A DNA stretch of 64,000 bases from Apoda limacodes (GCA_946406115.1 OX291545.1:26593153-26657152); one strand, 5' to 3'. Shown: positions 45,335 to 57,334, counted from the first letter of the stretch. Notes: generated from the letters alone by a model not told the origin. Program-made: numbers and translations.

Positions 45335-46945
45335 GACAAATGAAATTGAAATAGCTACAAATGAAGTTAACACAGTCATAAACGGTCTATCACTGACCAC
45401 CGCGCTTTTATTGTTGTGTCAAATTGTACTGTCTATCAAAGAATTGTAGTGACGGCTTCTATGTAAAAGGAAATAGGCATTTTGTATTACATTGCTTAAT
45501 AAAGTGGGACCGGAAGTTCTTAAGAAATCTAACTTTTTTGTAGAAAATATTAACTGCATTTCATGTTAACTGTTTATTAGCAAAATTATGAAGATGAAGC
45601 ATTCACAATTCATTATATCTGCCTTAAATTGGTAGCCAGATTCGAGACGTAACAAAGACATTTTTAAATATTTTTATAAGACTCGTGGGATAATGCATAG
45701 CCCAGACAGAGAATCTCTGAAGAGAAGGTAAGGTTAAACGGGTTAGTTGGCCATATAGTGATGTCATTCGGCAACTTAACAACGGAAGGTAATAGTTTTC
45801 TTTCGTTTTGCGTATAATTTTACAAAGAGGACCTATTGGACGCACGCAATGAATTTGTAAACCTAGTTGTAGTTAATTCACTTGACGATTCGAAAGTCTT
45901 CTTAGTAACCCATTTGAATAAAAAGATTATGAATACTGAATTTTTGAATTTTCCTACACTTATTGAAGAACTATAGACCCATTTCGCTTCTAGCCATGTC
46001 TATAATCTGTTTTCCAGGATTCACAATAAATCGTCTCGAACGCAGGTTTGAGAATTACACAAACTCCCAAATAATTCGGTTTCTGAAAAGGCTTTAGTAC
46101 CATGAACCAAATACATACGCTGCGCTAGATTGTACTGAAGACCTAGGAATAGAATCGACCTCCATGTTTGTGGGTTATGAAAAAGTCTTTATTTCTATCG
46201 AGACCTGGGCAGTGTTAAAGTCTATCCAGCCTCGTCACATTGACTATCGGTACATCAAAGCGCTGGAGTGTTTGTATAATAAAGCCATCATGTCTGTCCA
46301 ACTGCAAGACCAGAGAACGATACTAATCCAACTGCAGAAAAATGTGAGACAGGGAGACGTTATTTCTCTTCAATTGTGCACTCCTACGTTGAAAGCCGTA
46401 TTTAAGCTCCTGGATCGGAAAGTATATCGCGTCAACATAAATAGCAAGTACATTACTTATCTTCGATTTGCCACCGACATAGTAAACATGGCAGAATCGC
46501 TGTAAGACTTAAGCACGATACACGGATACCATAGCAGAGTTTCCCAACAGTTTGGCCTTATAATTAACATGTAATATCATACATTAACAAATGAAGGTCA
46601 TATTAAATGTCCATGTCGCGTTCACACTGGTTATTTTTGGCTGTTGTCGAAATCGTTGATGAATACATGTAGGCCCAACTTTGAGAAAGAGGTTCATCGA
46701 AGTGTCCAACTCGCCTGGGAAATTATTAATTTTTTTAGTCCAAAACACCTTAGTGCCTAAAGGCGAAAATCTATAAATAAAGTCTGTTTTGTGTTTATTG
46801 GCCTCATAAATAACCTCACAGTCGCTGAGCGAGCTATGGAGAGAGCTATGCTTTGTGTTTCTCTTATGGTTCCAAAAAGTGGCGCCCACGAATCAAAAGA
46901 CCCAACGTAGGACAACCTTCTACCAGATGGATTTTCTTAATAGGT
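45335..46945 (+). pseudogene. RTE-like LINE, endonuclease end, RT and tail
   Basis: TDHRAFIVVSNC (45396-45431) is the SDHR end motif of an apurinic-type endonuclease. NYRPISLLAM (about 45970) and NRLERRFENY begin the RT. An open frame 46164-46505 covers VGYEKVFISIETWAVLKSIQ (FxxYxKAFDS box, key Asp replaced), HIDYRYIKALECLYNKA, VRQGDVISLQL (usually VRQGDVISPKLF) and YITYLRFATDIVNMAESL, where the catalytic ADD of the F/YADD box reads ATD. A degraded tail has WAAFGK-like and SERAMERAMLCVSL segments at about 46660-46870. The longest RTE piece in the window and clearly inactive. Confidence 0.85.
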
Positions 46946-46969
46946 TTGCATTATTTTCTAATTTTATAG

Positions 46970-47150
46970 TGTAATAGCTAGCCCAGCAGACGTTGTACTG
47001 TCCTTTCTGTTCTTTATAGAAGGTAATGCGCTGCAATGCCATCTGGTGGTCAGGTATAACAAAGGTGACAGCAAATTCTTCGGGGTGTCATCTTTCATGA
47101 TAATTTGGCAAACGGTGTCGGAGTTCATCGATCTTAGACATATATACGTA
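46970..47150 (+). repeat. Helitron-like repeat fragment (CCAGCAGACGTTGT type)
   Basis: GTAATAGCTAGCCCAGCAGACGTTGTACTG, TTATAGAAGGTAATGCGCTGC, CTGGTGGTCAGGTATAACAAAGG and GGCAAACGGTGTCGGAG. The start resembles the GCTGATCCAGCGAACGTTGT repeat at 60595. It lies between the RTE relic and an L2 fragment. Confidence 0.45.
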
Positions 47151-47700
47151 CCAAGATCCATTATTTTTATATATTTATATATGGAGTACTGCTGCCATCT
47201 CTGGGCAAGTGCACCAGGATACCAGCTTGGCCATTTAGACTCGGTTCAGCGACGGGCTGTGAGAATTGTCGACGATCTCAAACTCACTTGCCGTATTGAG
47301 CTCTTAAGTCTGAGGAGAGACTTTGCATCCTCGTTTGTGTTCTACAGCTTGTAAAATGGGATATGTTCTGAAGAATTGTTTGAAATGATGCCTACGGCAT
47401 CTTTTTACCATCACACCGCTCGATATCGGTAAGCAATTTACAGTAACAATCACAGTTTACACCAAAATGGTCGAGAAACTTCCTCCCACGTACGCTTGGG
47501 TTATGGAATCAGCTCCCTGCCAAGGTTTTCTCTAAGGACTACAGTATAGGGCTCTTCAGGAAAGAAGTTATTAGATTTTTGAAGGGTAGGCAACGCGCGA
47601 GTGTTACCCCTGGTAATGCAAGCGTCCATAGATGACGGTGACCGCTTACCATCAGGCGGACCGTTAGTTATACAGCGTAATACCGTTATATTGCGTTTTT
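47150..47700 (+). pseudogene. L2-family LINE, C-terminal and 3' end
   Basis: YMEYCCHLWASAPGYQLGHL, DSVQRRAVRIVDDLKLTC, IELLSLRRDFASSFVFYSL (47172-47351), a degraded SEELFEMMPTASFYHHTARY block, LWNQLPAKVFS and GLFRKEVIRFLKGRQRASVT (about 47510-47610), then the family 3' end GACCGCTTACCATCAGGCGG. The most complete copy of the L2 C-terminus together with 58028-58520. 5' truncated. Confidence 0.8.
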
Positions 47701-48359
47701 TAACTAAGCACGTAAGCTGTTGTCTGAAACAACTTCAAAATCAAAATGCTTCGATATTGGTTTTGTTTTTGCTTCGTTGCTATTATGGCCATCTCTCGCA
47801 AATAATTGGGATAGATGACCTTACTATGTTAGGGAAATACATTTTTCTAAAAACTATTGTTATAAAAAAAATTATGTTTGCCACAACAAACAAACACGCG
47901 TCAGACCAACTAAACAACAAACGCTCTCTAGCAATTGCGTTCCTTTAACGACAAATTTTTTTGGTTAAGTGGCGCGTCGGTCTATGCCATACATAAGTAG
48001 GTACGAGTCGCGCATTTAAACGTTATCGTTAACGTTAACAACAGAGTAATCAAGCGTTGTAGTTTGGGTGTTAGTGAATAATATTTAATTTGTCTCTGAA
48101 AATAAAAAATATCAATTGTATTTTTTTCTTACAAAGAATAAATGAAAGGGTCTCAAATATCATCATTCATGTATGCTTTATAAAAGAAAAATCATTTTAT
48201 AAATTTGTTTTTTGTAAGGTTCGGTAACGCTATGGAATAGAGCGTTTATTTTGGTCCATATTATAGTCTTTTATGCCGCGGCACAGAAGTATAGCGATGA
48301 ACTTAGTTTGAGAACTTCGTTTAGAGACACTGTATTAAAAGTGCTGCAACAATCGGCTC

Positions 48360-49025
48360 ACCACTAGGGCATTCAATATCGGTATACCGAGATTTCGAAA
48401 TACCGGGACCTCGCACGATTTCCTGATCCCGCAAGCAGCGAGATTACAGATCCTGCGATCCGCGGGATTCGGGAAGCAGTATAAATTGTCGACTGACAAT
48501 ATAATATTCAGCTTGCTACCAAATAAGCACACTGCAAAAGAAAATAAAGAAGTAGCTTAGCCTTTAACATACAAGATGATGTTGATGATGAGGACTACTT
48601 ACTTCACTTTTTCTGTTGTATTAATTGCCCTCTATGAATCGAAAGCAACAATGGGCAAGCATTTAACATTCAAATCTAACGCCCTCGTGTCTATCCTATC
48701 CTTTAGTGTGGAAACTGAAAGAGCTTTCGCTGCTGCAGGCAATTTAGCATAAAGTATTCGATGCAGTTTGTCGGAATAAACCTTGGACATCTTATGTTTT
48801 CTCCATTGCTTAATTGTACTTAATTTAATTAGTCTCCTTTAATATTGAATTTTTAACTAATGAAATAAAGAAGGCCTCGATTATTACTGTATCCAGCAAC
48901 ACGTAGGTACACCCTGTCTGGCTAATTTAGCTCCATATGTGGGATCCCGAAAATACCGGGATCTTGCGTAATAGAAATACACAGATCTCGCAAATTCCGA
49001 GATTGCATGTAGAATTGGGTGCTAG
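48360..49025 (+). mobile_element. hAT-superfamily DNA transposon relic
   Basis: The C-terminal dimerisation region of a hAT transposase survives: SILSFSVETERAFAAAGNLA, stop, SIRCSLSE, stop, TLDILCFL (about 48690-48805), matching the SERAFSAAGNI...LS..TLDALCFL pattern. The flanks carry CGGGATCCCG-like sequence on both sides (TACCGGGACCTCGC at 48391; GTGGGATCCCGAAAATACCGGGATCTTGCG at 48938), which looks like subterminal repeats. I could not fix terminal repeats or an 8-bp target duplication, so the ends are approximate. Most of the transposase is deleted. Confidence 0.7.
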
Positions 49026-49029
49026 GGCT

Positions 49030-50300
49030 CCACCTGTGGTTGGTTAAAACACGCTTTACCTTACATTATAATGTGTGTGCCTAGATGTGATCCGCAACTG
49101 GTTATCCCCTTTCTGGAAATAAAATTCTTTAAATATATGTGAATATACATACGTACATTCATGTACACCCACATAGTTATTTGAAGTTTCATAAATGCTG
49201 CTGCAACATCGTTCCTGAGTTCAAGTTGATACAACTGTAATTACTATGGCATCCACCAATCTACTCAGTCGCTACGCCATCATCGTCACTTTGATTGCCA
49301 ACAAATGAATAGTTTGGAGTAGGTCATTATGACCTAAGGTGAACCACACTACCACACCTGAATAGTGGTGGTTAAATAAATATGGTTTATAAACCATACA
49401 CTAACAGCACTTACAGCAATTCAAGTTAGTGTTTCCAGTCTTTTATTTATTTTTACCTCTTAATCAATATAAAATTACAAATATAAGACATCGAAGATTT
49501 GTTGAAATTACGTAATCCTAAACTTATCAGAAGAAAACGTAACTTGTAACCATCTGGAATAATAAAGATTTGTAACTGATAAAATAAATTTCAAATCGGT
49601 CTATTGGTCCCGGAGATTACCCTCCACATATAAACAAACTTACATAATCAGCTGTTTCTTTTTTAAAATATTATAGTATAGATTTTCTTTGTAACACAGA
49701 TAATTTCACACGACTACGTATTAAATATGGCTTTAAAGTAAATTTTTGATAGTTCAAAGTTAGACAATAAGTTAAAAATCTAGGCCGACGCTCAGCTGCG
49801 ATAAAATATCCTTTGTCTTATTTTTAAATAGTAGTTTCTACTCTGCTCCTAAATATATACATACGCACTTTTAAAAGTCACAAAATATTCGTGCAAGTAA
49901 AAAAAATTATCCTTTACTACCGGCTTAAATTTGACAACTAAATACGATCCATTCCTTTTAAATATCGTTTCAAATTTGGGAAATCGTAAACCCTGGCAAT
50001 ACTAATCCACACCTCATAGACGGCAAATCTGTAAGTATTAGTTACAAAACAACGCTCGCAGCTACTGTCACGGATCATTTTCTATCATTATCAATTACTT
50101 CGTGAGTGGATCACAACTTCGCGAAATTGGCGTCGCTGGGAGTGGGAAATATCCACAGCGCGGCATGTCTTCGGGCTACCAGCACAAAATATGAAATTAC
50201 TAACTTAGGTTATGGAATGTTTGACCTAGAAAACTTACAGGTAAATAAACAACAAAATAAAATAAACAGGTAATGGAAAGCAGTTTAAAGAGTTATTTTT
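49030..50300. other. Stretch without recognised features
   Basis: AT-rich sequence with no protein-like frame, no clear terminal repeats and no SINE boxes. I see nothing supportable here. Confidence 0.5.
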
Positions 50301-50304
50301 ATTT

Positions 50305-50870
50305 TTGAATGATAACTATCATCATCATCGTTATCATATCAGCTCATATTGGTCCACTGCTGGACATAAACCTTCTCTATGGCGCGCCATTTCTCCCGGT
50401 CCTCTGCCTTCCGCATCCAGCCACCACCAGCCGCCCTATTAAGGTACTCGGTCCACTGGGCTGGAGGGCGTCCCACGTTTCACCTTCTTATACGTGGTCT
50501 CTACTCTAGGATACGTCTGCTCCATCGGCCATCAGTCCTTCGACAGGCATGGCCAGCCCACTGCCACTTCAGCTTACTAATTCTGCAAGCAATGTTGGTA
50601 TCTTTAGTTCTCTTCCGGATGTCCTTATTCCTCAGAGACCGAGTATAGCTCGCTCCATTGCGCGCTGTGCGACTTTGAATTTGTGAACCAGCCCTTTTGT
50701 AAGTGTCCACGTTGTGGCTTAAGTCATGACAGGTAGGACGCACTGGTTAAAGAATTTCGTCTTCAGACTCTGCGGTATTGGCGACTTGAAGACTATACGA
50801 AGCTTTCCACCCTAGTTATCGGCAAACCTTAGGTATGCGATGTATTCACCGTTTATGTTTACGTCCCGCC
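50305..50870 (-). mobile_element. RTE-like LINE, C-terminal and 3' end
   Basis: A minus-strand open frame (50743-50501) reads RAGSQIQSRTARNGASYTRS, LRNKDIRKRTKDTNIACRIS and KLKWQWAGHACRRTDGRWSR, matching the RTE tail (IRRRTKVTDIxxRIxxLKWQWAGHxxRRTDGRWxxxxLEW). Beyond it, in another frame, RPPAQWTEYLNRAAGGGWMR-like codons follow, then a QWxAI tail and a (GATGAT)n end at about 50315-50330. 5' truncated. Confidence 0.8.
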
Positions 50871-50929
50871 GGGCTTCCGAGGTTTTGAAGACGGACAAAC
50901 TAATATAATATTAATACTAATTACTAACT

Positions 50930-52694
50930 AAAGTTGCGAAGTCACGGCAAGACTCCATTCCTTGTAATTTCAATATTGATTTACTCAATCAACATTTCAC
51001 TACCTCCTCTGCTTTTGATAGTGGAAAAAAAGGATAACCTTTTCTAATCTTTCAAATAAAGCAACTCCTGACTTATCTCCTTTTGTTCTTAATCAATTAC
51101 TGATTGTGATGTTAAGAAGGGCATAAACTCCATTGCGTCGAATGCTGTTGGATGTGACTGTATTGGCCGTAACATGATCCTTCCAATCCTTCACATAATA
51201 GCTCCAACTATAACTCATATCCTTAATTCCTCAATTTCCTCTAATCAATTTCCTAGCACGTGGAAAGACGCTCAAGTAATACCTTTACCGAAAAAAAACA
51301 ATCCTTCGCCTTTCTCTGATTATCAACCCATATCAATACTTCCTTTCCTTTCAGAAGTCCTCGAGCGCCTAGTGCACCAGCAGCTGAGCCTATTCCTTAC
51401 AAAAAATAACCTTTTTAATCCTTTACAGTCTGGATTTAGATCTGGACATAGTACGGTCACTGCATTAACTAAAATTACTGTTGACATTCGGCTTGGTATG
51501 AAAAAAAAGCAATTGACAATACTTTCGTTACTAGACTTCAGTAATGCTTTTAATACTGTCGATTTTGACATTTTGCTTTATTACGCTCTCTTAACATATC
51601 TCCAACAGCGATTTATTGGTTTCATAGTTACTTGCATGGTCGCCGACAGCGCATTCGGGTCGGCGAAAATCTGTCGGCCTGGCGCAACATTGACTCCGGT
51701 GTACCGCAAGCTGGCATGTTGTATCCACTCCTATTTGCTATTTTCATTGATACTATTACTCATACTCTATCTTCTCTCTATCACCTTTATGCAGATGACC
51801 TCCAGATTTATGCTCAAGCTTCTGTTGATTATATTAATGTAGCCATTGATAAAATTAATTGTGATCTTGGTAATGTTGTTAATTGGTGTGAATATTATGG
51901 TTTACAACTAAATCCTAGTAAGACTCGGGTCATCATATTTGGAAGACCTAAATTTATCAATAAACTTGATTTCTCATTACTTCCACCAATTTTGCTTGAC
52001 GGTAGCCATATACCACATACCTTAAAACAGTTAAAAGCTAAAGTATTATTCTTGACTGTACTCTTTCCTGGAGATCACAAATCCAGGAAGTTAGTAAAAA
52101 GTTATTTGCAGCTGTAAGTTCTATAAGACGCTTACGCAATTTCCTTCCGATTGCCACTAAAATTGCACTTGCTCACTCTATTCTTCTTCCTAATCTTGAT
52201 TATGCGGACGCTACTAAATAAACTTGAGCGTCTTCAAAACTTATGTATAAGATTCATATTTGGGTTACGCAAATATGATCATATCTCTGAATTTCGCACA
52301 AAGCTCAAGTGACCTCAAATTCGCTTTCGCCGGAATATTCACTATCTTTCTTTTTTATAATATATTGTTCAATCCATCGACTCCAGTATATCTAAAAGAA
52401 AGATTCCAATTTGTTGGAAGTGTCAATCAAAATCTTCGTTCATCAACACAAACACTCCTTAAAGCTCCATCACATTCTACAAATTTCTATGACTCTTCTT
52501 TTACTGTAAGATCTATACAACTCTGGAATGTGCTGCCTACTTCCGTTAAAAGTGCTCCAACCATATGGACGTTCAAAAATTATTTAAAGAGACACTATCA
52601 AAATAATTAGATTCTTTTATCTATTTGTCACATTCCTATCCGAAAATTAAATTTTTATTTATTTATGGTATATTTTATCTCATTTATAAATTTG

Positions 52695-52749
<55 letters not shown>

Positions 52750-53027
52750 GTAAATATTTGTATGTATTCTCATGTATTGTATCATATGTATATGTAATTA
52801 ATTTATTTATATACATAAATAATAAACATGTATGATACTTTGCTGTGCATGCAATTCACCACATACCAAGCACGAAATTTAATTATTCTCTATAAGAACA
52901 GGGTTGTCTGGAAGAAATCGCTAAACAGCGATAAGACCGCCTAAATTGTTACCTAGTTTAAATATTTACTTTGTTAATTACTTTTTGAATACTGGTGATC
53001 AATAAAGAGTTATCTATCTATCTAACT
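50930..53027 (+). pseudogene. L1-family LINE, RT domain to 3' end
   Basis: The longest RT copy. Frame 1 (51174-51640): MILPILHIIAPTITHILN, WKDAQVIPLPKK, DYQPISILPFLSEVLERLVH, LQSGFRSGHSTVTALTKIT and LDFSNAFNTVDFDIL (RT motif A with key Asp). Frame 2 (51632-52117): HGRRQRIRVGENLSAWRNID, GVPQAGMLYPLLFAIF and YADD at 51788-51799, intact, then LNPSKTRVIIFG. A third stretch 52260-52610 holds FGLRKYDHISEF-like, LRSSTQTLLKAPSHSTNF, IQLWNVLPTSVKS and LKRHYQNN. Frameshifts occur near 51600, 52030 and 52220-52280. The 3' UTR has the GAAATCGCTAAACAGCGAT hairpin (about 52915) and ends in (ATCT)n at 53008-53027. Confidence 0.9.
52699..52742. repeat. (TA)n microsatellite
   Basis: About 22 uninterrupted TA units inside the 3' UTR of the L1 LINE copy, with further imperfect TA/TG units on both sides. 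Confidence 0.9.
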
Positions 53028-53654
53028 GTTTACTTATTAACTTTGTAAAGCTCCATTGCATTGTCGAGATAGCCAAACAGGATGGAAAATATAATTTTTA
53101 AGGCGAACACCCTCGCATCCTCCAAAATGATCTGAAAATGTATCCCAGTAGATCAAGCATGGCAACATTGACTCATAAACTATGAAAGCGTAGATATTCA
53201 CTAAAGTATTTAAACAGATTGTAAAACTGTGTGCTTGTCCGCTTTCATCAACACAACGTTTCTCATAAACCGAAGCTAATTTATACTAAAGATTGTTCGA
53301 ACGACGGGCGAAGCGCACACGCACGGCTTAGAAAACTTTAGGGGGCTATATAAAAGGACCATAAATCAGAAGAGGACCGAATGCAAGATTTTAGGCTCAT
53401 CTGGTAATGAGTGTAAAACAAGCGAGTATAACGTCGGTTTTTGTATGAGTGGAATAGGAAAAAATGTTAGTTACCTATCTGTCCGAAAAAGTGTAATCTT
53501 ATACTGACTGAATTTACATGCTTACAACTACCCTTCTGCATAGTTTGATATGCTAACTCAATTTTTTAATTACAACAATAAAACACTTACTTATACATGA
53601 CAAAATATGATTTATGACGAATCATATAAAACACTTTATAATTTCTTTTATATC

Positions 53655-53865
53655 ACCAAGGTGGCAAACAAGTTTACGGTTCGTCTGATGGTAAGCCGTA
53701 TCCTATGGATGCTTGCTACAACAGGGGGTATCAATCGCGCGTCGCCGACCCTTCAAAAATCTAATAACTTCTTTCTTGAAAAAACTGCAGTTCTTAAAGA
53801 AAACCTTGGCAGGGAGCTCATTCCACAACCCAAGCGTTCACGGGTGGAAGTTTCTCTGAAACAGC
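53655..53865 (-). mobile_element. L2-family LINE, 3' end fragment
   Basis: TATCACCAAGGTGGCAAACAAGTTTACGGTTCGTCTGATGGTAAGC, GGATGCTTGCTACAACAGGGG, TCGCGCGTCGCCGACCCTTCAAAAATCTAATAACTTC and CTTGGCAGGGAGCTCATTCC, the minus-strand version of the 14620 block. Confidence 0.8.
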
Positions 53866-54149
53866 ACTGTACGCGAACATTTCAGTTTAAAGTGTGAGAA
53901 TGAATTATAAATCTAATATGATCTAAAATGGGTAGATTTTTGTTTTATCAAAATATACACCTATATATATACCTAATACTAATTTGTAGAAATTTAAACT
54001 TAGAATAAAAAGCTTTAAGGATATATTTAAAAACAACTAGGTATATTCAAATTGATGCATCAGGCTTCAATCAATAAGAATTTACAGAGCATTCGGAAAT
54101 AATCTAAATAAATCAAAAAGACGTTTTGAAGCACCAAAAGTGACACATA

Positions 54150-54340
54150 ATATAGTAAACGTAAGCAACGGTTGTTTGGGTTTAGTGAGCGGTGTGCTTT
54201 AAGTGTGCTATGCGTAAACGCACGGTCGAGGCGGGATCTCGTTAGCATGTGTATGCGACATTTCGCATGGGCTAATTGCGAGCATTTAGCCATCTTGATA
54301 AACTGCCTTCGCTGCGCGCACGCATCCTACTCGTGTAGAT
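54150..54340. promoter_or_regulatory. GC/CpG-rich block with YY1-like site
   Basis: GTGAGCGGTGTGC, ATGCGTAAACGCACGGTCGAGGCGGG, GTATGCGACATTTCGCATGGG (a GCGACATTTCGC inverted motif), TTAGCCATCTTGATAAAC (reverse AAGATGGC, a YY1-type site) and GCTGCGCGCACGC in AT-rich surroundings. Frames of 115 codons (plus) and 77 codons (minus) cross it without any known domain. Promoter-like composition, function unknown. It is 12 kb upstream of the Wnt exon 1. Confidence 0.3.
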
Positions 54341-54589
54341 TAAAGTATTGTTTTTATTTATTTTTAGATGAATTCTGTCGGTTAATTGATGTAGATGTTC
54401 TGTTAAATTCGTTTAATTCGATGATATTGTTAAGTATTACTAAAAACAAGACACACATACCTACAAACAACGCGCAACGACATATGTACTTACCATCAGA
54501 AACGAAGGCCAAGTCGTAACTGTAAAGAGTTGGCCTGACAGTGCCAAGTTCAATTGGTCTAAGTGTTTTATACATTAAGTAGCACTATA

Positions 54590-54860
54590 AGAACCCAAAA
54601 ACCCAGGGAGCTTATTGGAGAAAGTCTAAAGTACGCCAGACACGTGATTTTGGAAGAAAAATGTATGCAAGTAGGTCTTACCCCTCGCGGGCCGTGAATG
54701 AACTTTCACGAATCTGGCGTTCCCAATAGGCTCCCTGATCGCCCATGCCTAAGGAGAGGGTAGGCCGAACCCAAGAGTGGGGACGTATGAGGACTGGTAA
54801 AGATCCCTCGCAAAGAATTTCTCGTAGTATTTATCAATACGATTGGACCATGACATCATC
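54590..54860. repeat. Probable dispersed repeat, type unknown
   Basis: CAGGGAGCTTATTGGAGAAAGTC, GTACGCCAGACACGTGATTTTGG, GGGCCGTGAATGAACTTTCACG and CTGGCGTTCCCAATAGGCTCCCTG. The outer blocks AGGGAGC..ATTGG / CCAATAGGCTCCCT (54605-54740) are inverted repeats, and GTACGCCAGA / TCTGGCGTTC inside them also pair, so the region can fold back on itself. No coding frame. Confidence 0.5.
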
Positions 54861-55190
54861 ATTGTCTCAGTCTGTAAATGTCCACTAAAGAAAGGAGGCA
54901 GTTTTTACCATGAGGCAAAGGCCGGTCTTGAGCCGCCTGCATTTTATGGCTTCCTCTCTAACCAGTCGCTCTATACAAGTGTGCACAATGACCATAGTGA
55001 TCATAGAAACATCGTTATCTGACCAAAAATCTGTATTTTGCAATTTTATTTGGGTAATACCGTTTTTACAATCGCTGCTGACAAAACTCACACTTGGCTA
55101 TAGGTACAAATCCTCATGTAGTTGGTTCCTACCGATGTACTGTCCTACGCTGCCATATTTAGTTCGTGGTCACCACTCAAGAATCTTTCT
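54850..55190 (-). mobile_element. LINE 3' end fragment (unplaced)
   Basis: On the minus strand after the tail (AATGATGATGTCAT reversed) the frame has REEAIKCRRLKTGLCLMVKT (read from 55015 to 54895) and a more distal GxxTTNMAA-like string. The EAIKCRRLKTGL string is typical of one lepidopteran LINE tail. Only a weak case for the family. Confidence 0.4.
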
Positions 55191-55199
55191 CCCCTGTCG

Positions 55200-57300
55200 C
55201 TTATCCACTCGAAAGTCTAATTAATTTCAAGGGTTATTATATAAAAATTTACAATAATGGGATAAATGTGAGTTCAGTTTCCAAACAAAATTTGTTTAAT
55301 ACTTTATATAAATATTAAGTTGTATGTGACGTTAGTAACTAGCATATTTCCAGAGAAAAAATGTAGTTGGGATCTTCATTAGCCATAGCACAATCGGTAG
55401 AGAGCATTTTGATTGTTGCAGGTTCAAGGTTCTTAGCTCAACCTCGATCTTTTGGACTGCATTTTCACTATGAAGATATTTATTTACATTGATATAAATG
55501 TTGACGTAATTAAGTCAAATTCCAAGATCTACAAACGTATTTAAAAAATAATGATCGAATCATCTTATTTGATACACCAAGTATCTATCCCATTACCTCG
55601 GTGTATTTTTCGCGGTACTCCAGGTTATTGACATTCGTAGAACAATAATATAATTCACTTGTGTGCTTCGTGATAGGAAGGCAAGCGCGTAGTCGAATCA
55701 TTGACCACAATGGGAGGTAATTAAACCACAATCCAAATATTCTCGTGTCTACGCAGATATATCGCCGGTGGTGGTCGCATTTACAAAGTTATATCAAAGA
55801 AACTTTTATTTAAATTGTTGTTAATGCCTAATATCTTGAATGTTGTCGCTGAGAGACAACTCTTGGTTTATTTTTGTTTTGTCTGTTGAAATTTCTCTTT
55901 CAATTTAGATATGTTTCTACTGAAAAGTTTCTACACACTGATTACTGTTTTCGCATGTAGATTACAAACAAAAAATTAAAAAATATACTCAGAATCATGC
56001 ATCTTTTTATAGTGTATAAAAATCCATCTAGGATACCTTTTAACTTGGTGATGTTAGGATTTCAATATTTATTGATCTTTCTGGTTTTATTTAACTTTGT
56101 GGTCTTCTGAAAACCAGTTCTCGGTGTTACTTCAAGACGCGTGTTAACTTAATTTTTTAATTTTTTTTGAATTTTAGTCATATTGAATTTACCTTATATT
56201 ACAAATATCGTAGATTTTATGCTGCCCGAGACCTAATACCGCTTTACCCTTTTATGTATTTGAGATCTTAAGATCCACAAAGTACTTTAGGTCTGGAAGG
56301 TTTATAAGTTGACTGTCTTTTATATAATTTATAATACATATTCTGTGGAATGACTATGCATTGTATTGGCGTTCCCACAACGACCTCCATCGCTCACCGA
56401 CCAACTGACGAAATTAGATCGATTAATATGATAAATCTATCGATTGTGGCTTCGTTGAATCGATACAATCGATACCACTGACAAATTACGCTGTGTCTGT
56501 CTATAAGCAGAATTGCTCTTAGGTGTAATATTATCCTCTGACTGACGTTTAATTCAGTTTATTTCATGAATTACTAGATTGTTGGCGCTTAATTCGGTTA
56601 TCAGCGTGGAATTCCTTCGGCAACTTCTTGATTATTAAAAAGTAGTTTATTACGTATAATAATATATTAATAAATCGACTTTAGACGTCGTATCAAGATG
56701 AAACATGCACCAGAATTTAAGTTGAACTTCCAAAAATATAACCATAAACTTGATAGTATTTCATGCGGTAGTTTTTGTCTGATGCGCATACAAACATAGA
56801 GAAAAATAATTATTTTATAACTTAGGGAATGCTATCTTGATCTGACTAGATTTCGATGTAAGCGAGATCTCTAGCCATTTTTCGAGATTCAAACTTGAAG
56901 GCAGGCAATCGCGTTTTTCAAATGTTCGCGTAGATTATAAACGGGTTTGTAAGACTGAGAAAGTATGGGAAGCCTGCTGAAACAAGATATTTAAATAAAT
57001 ATGCAATTTAACCACAGTGTTGTTTTAATTCAATACCTGAAATTCTGGTGAAACAGCCTACCTACTTACCCGGCTCCGACACGTAGAAGGTGAGCGGGTT
57101 CTCTCAGCTACAAGGCTTTTAACAACTGATACTACTTTCCGCGTGGCTTACAACACCCTTATTGACCTAAGCATAGCATTAAACAATAGATAATATTATG
57201 TTGCCTTATACTTATATCCTATATGCTTCCTGATTTGCTAAATTAACATTTAGTTTGCGTGCGTGTGAGCTTTTATGTTATATAGTGCAGAGAATGAAAC
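55200..57300. other. Stretch without recognised features
   Basis: AT-rich 5' flanking DNA. Weak matches to the TTATCGGCGTG repeat occur near 56585 (GGCGCTTAATTCGGTTATCAGCGTGG) and there is an ATCGAT-rich patch at 56416-56475; otherwise nothing supportable. Confidence 0.5.
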
Positions 57301-57310
57301 AATATACAAT

Positions 57311-57334
57311 TAATAATAATAATAATAATAATAA
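57311..57334. repeat. (TAA)n microsatellite
   Basis: About eight AAT/TAA units ending at 57334, directly before the GACGTGAAGGATAGG segment; a second AATAATAATAATAA run lies near 57520-57532. The two flank a possible LINE tail. Confidence 0.85.

Noticed and set aside
46584..46889. 101-codon minus-strand frame
   Set aside because: It is antisense to the degraded RTE tail on the plus strand (SERAMERAMLCVSL region).
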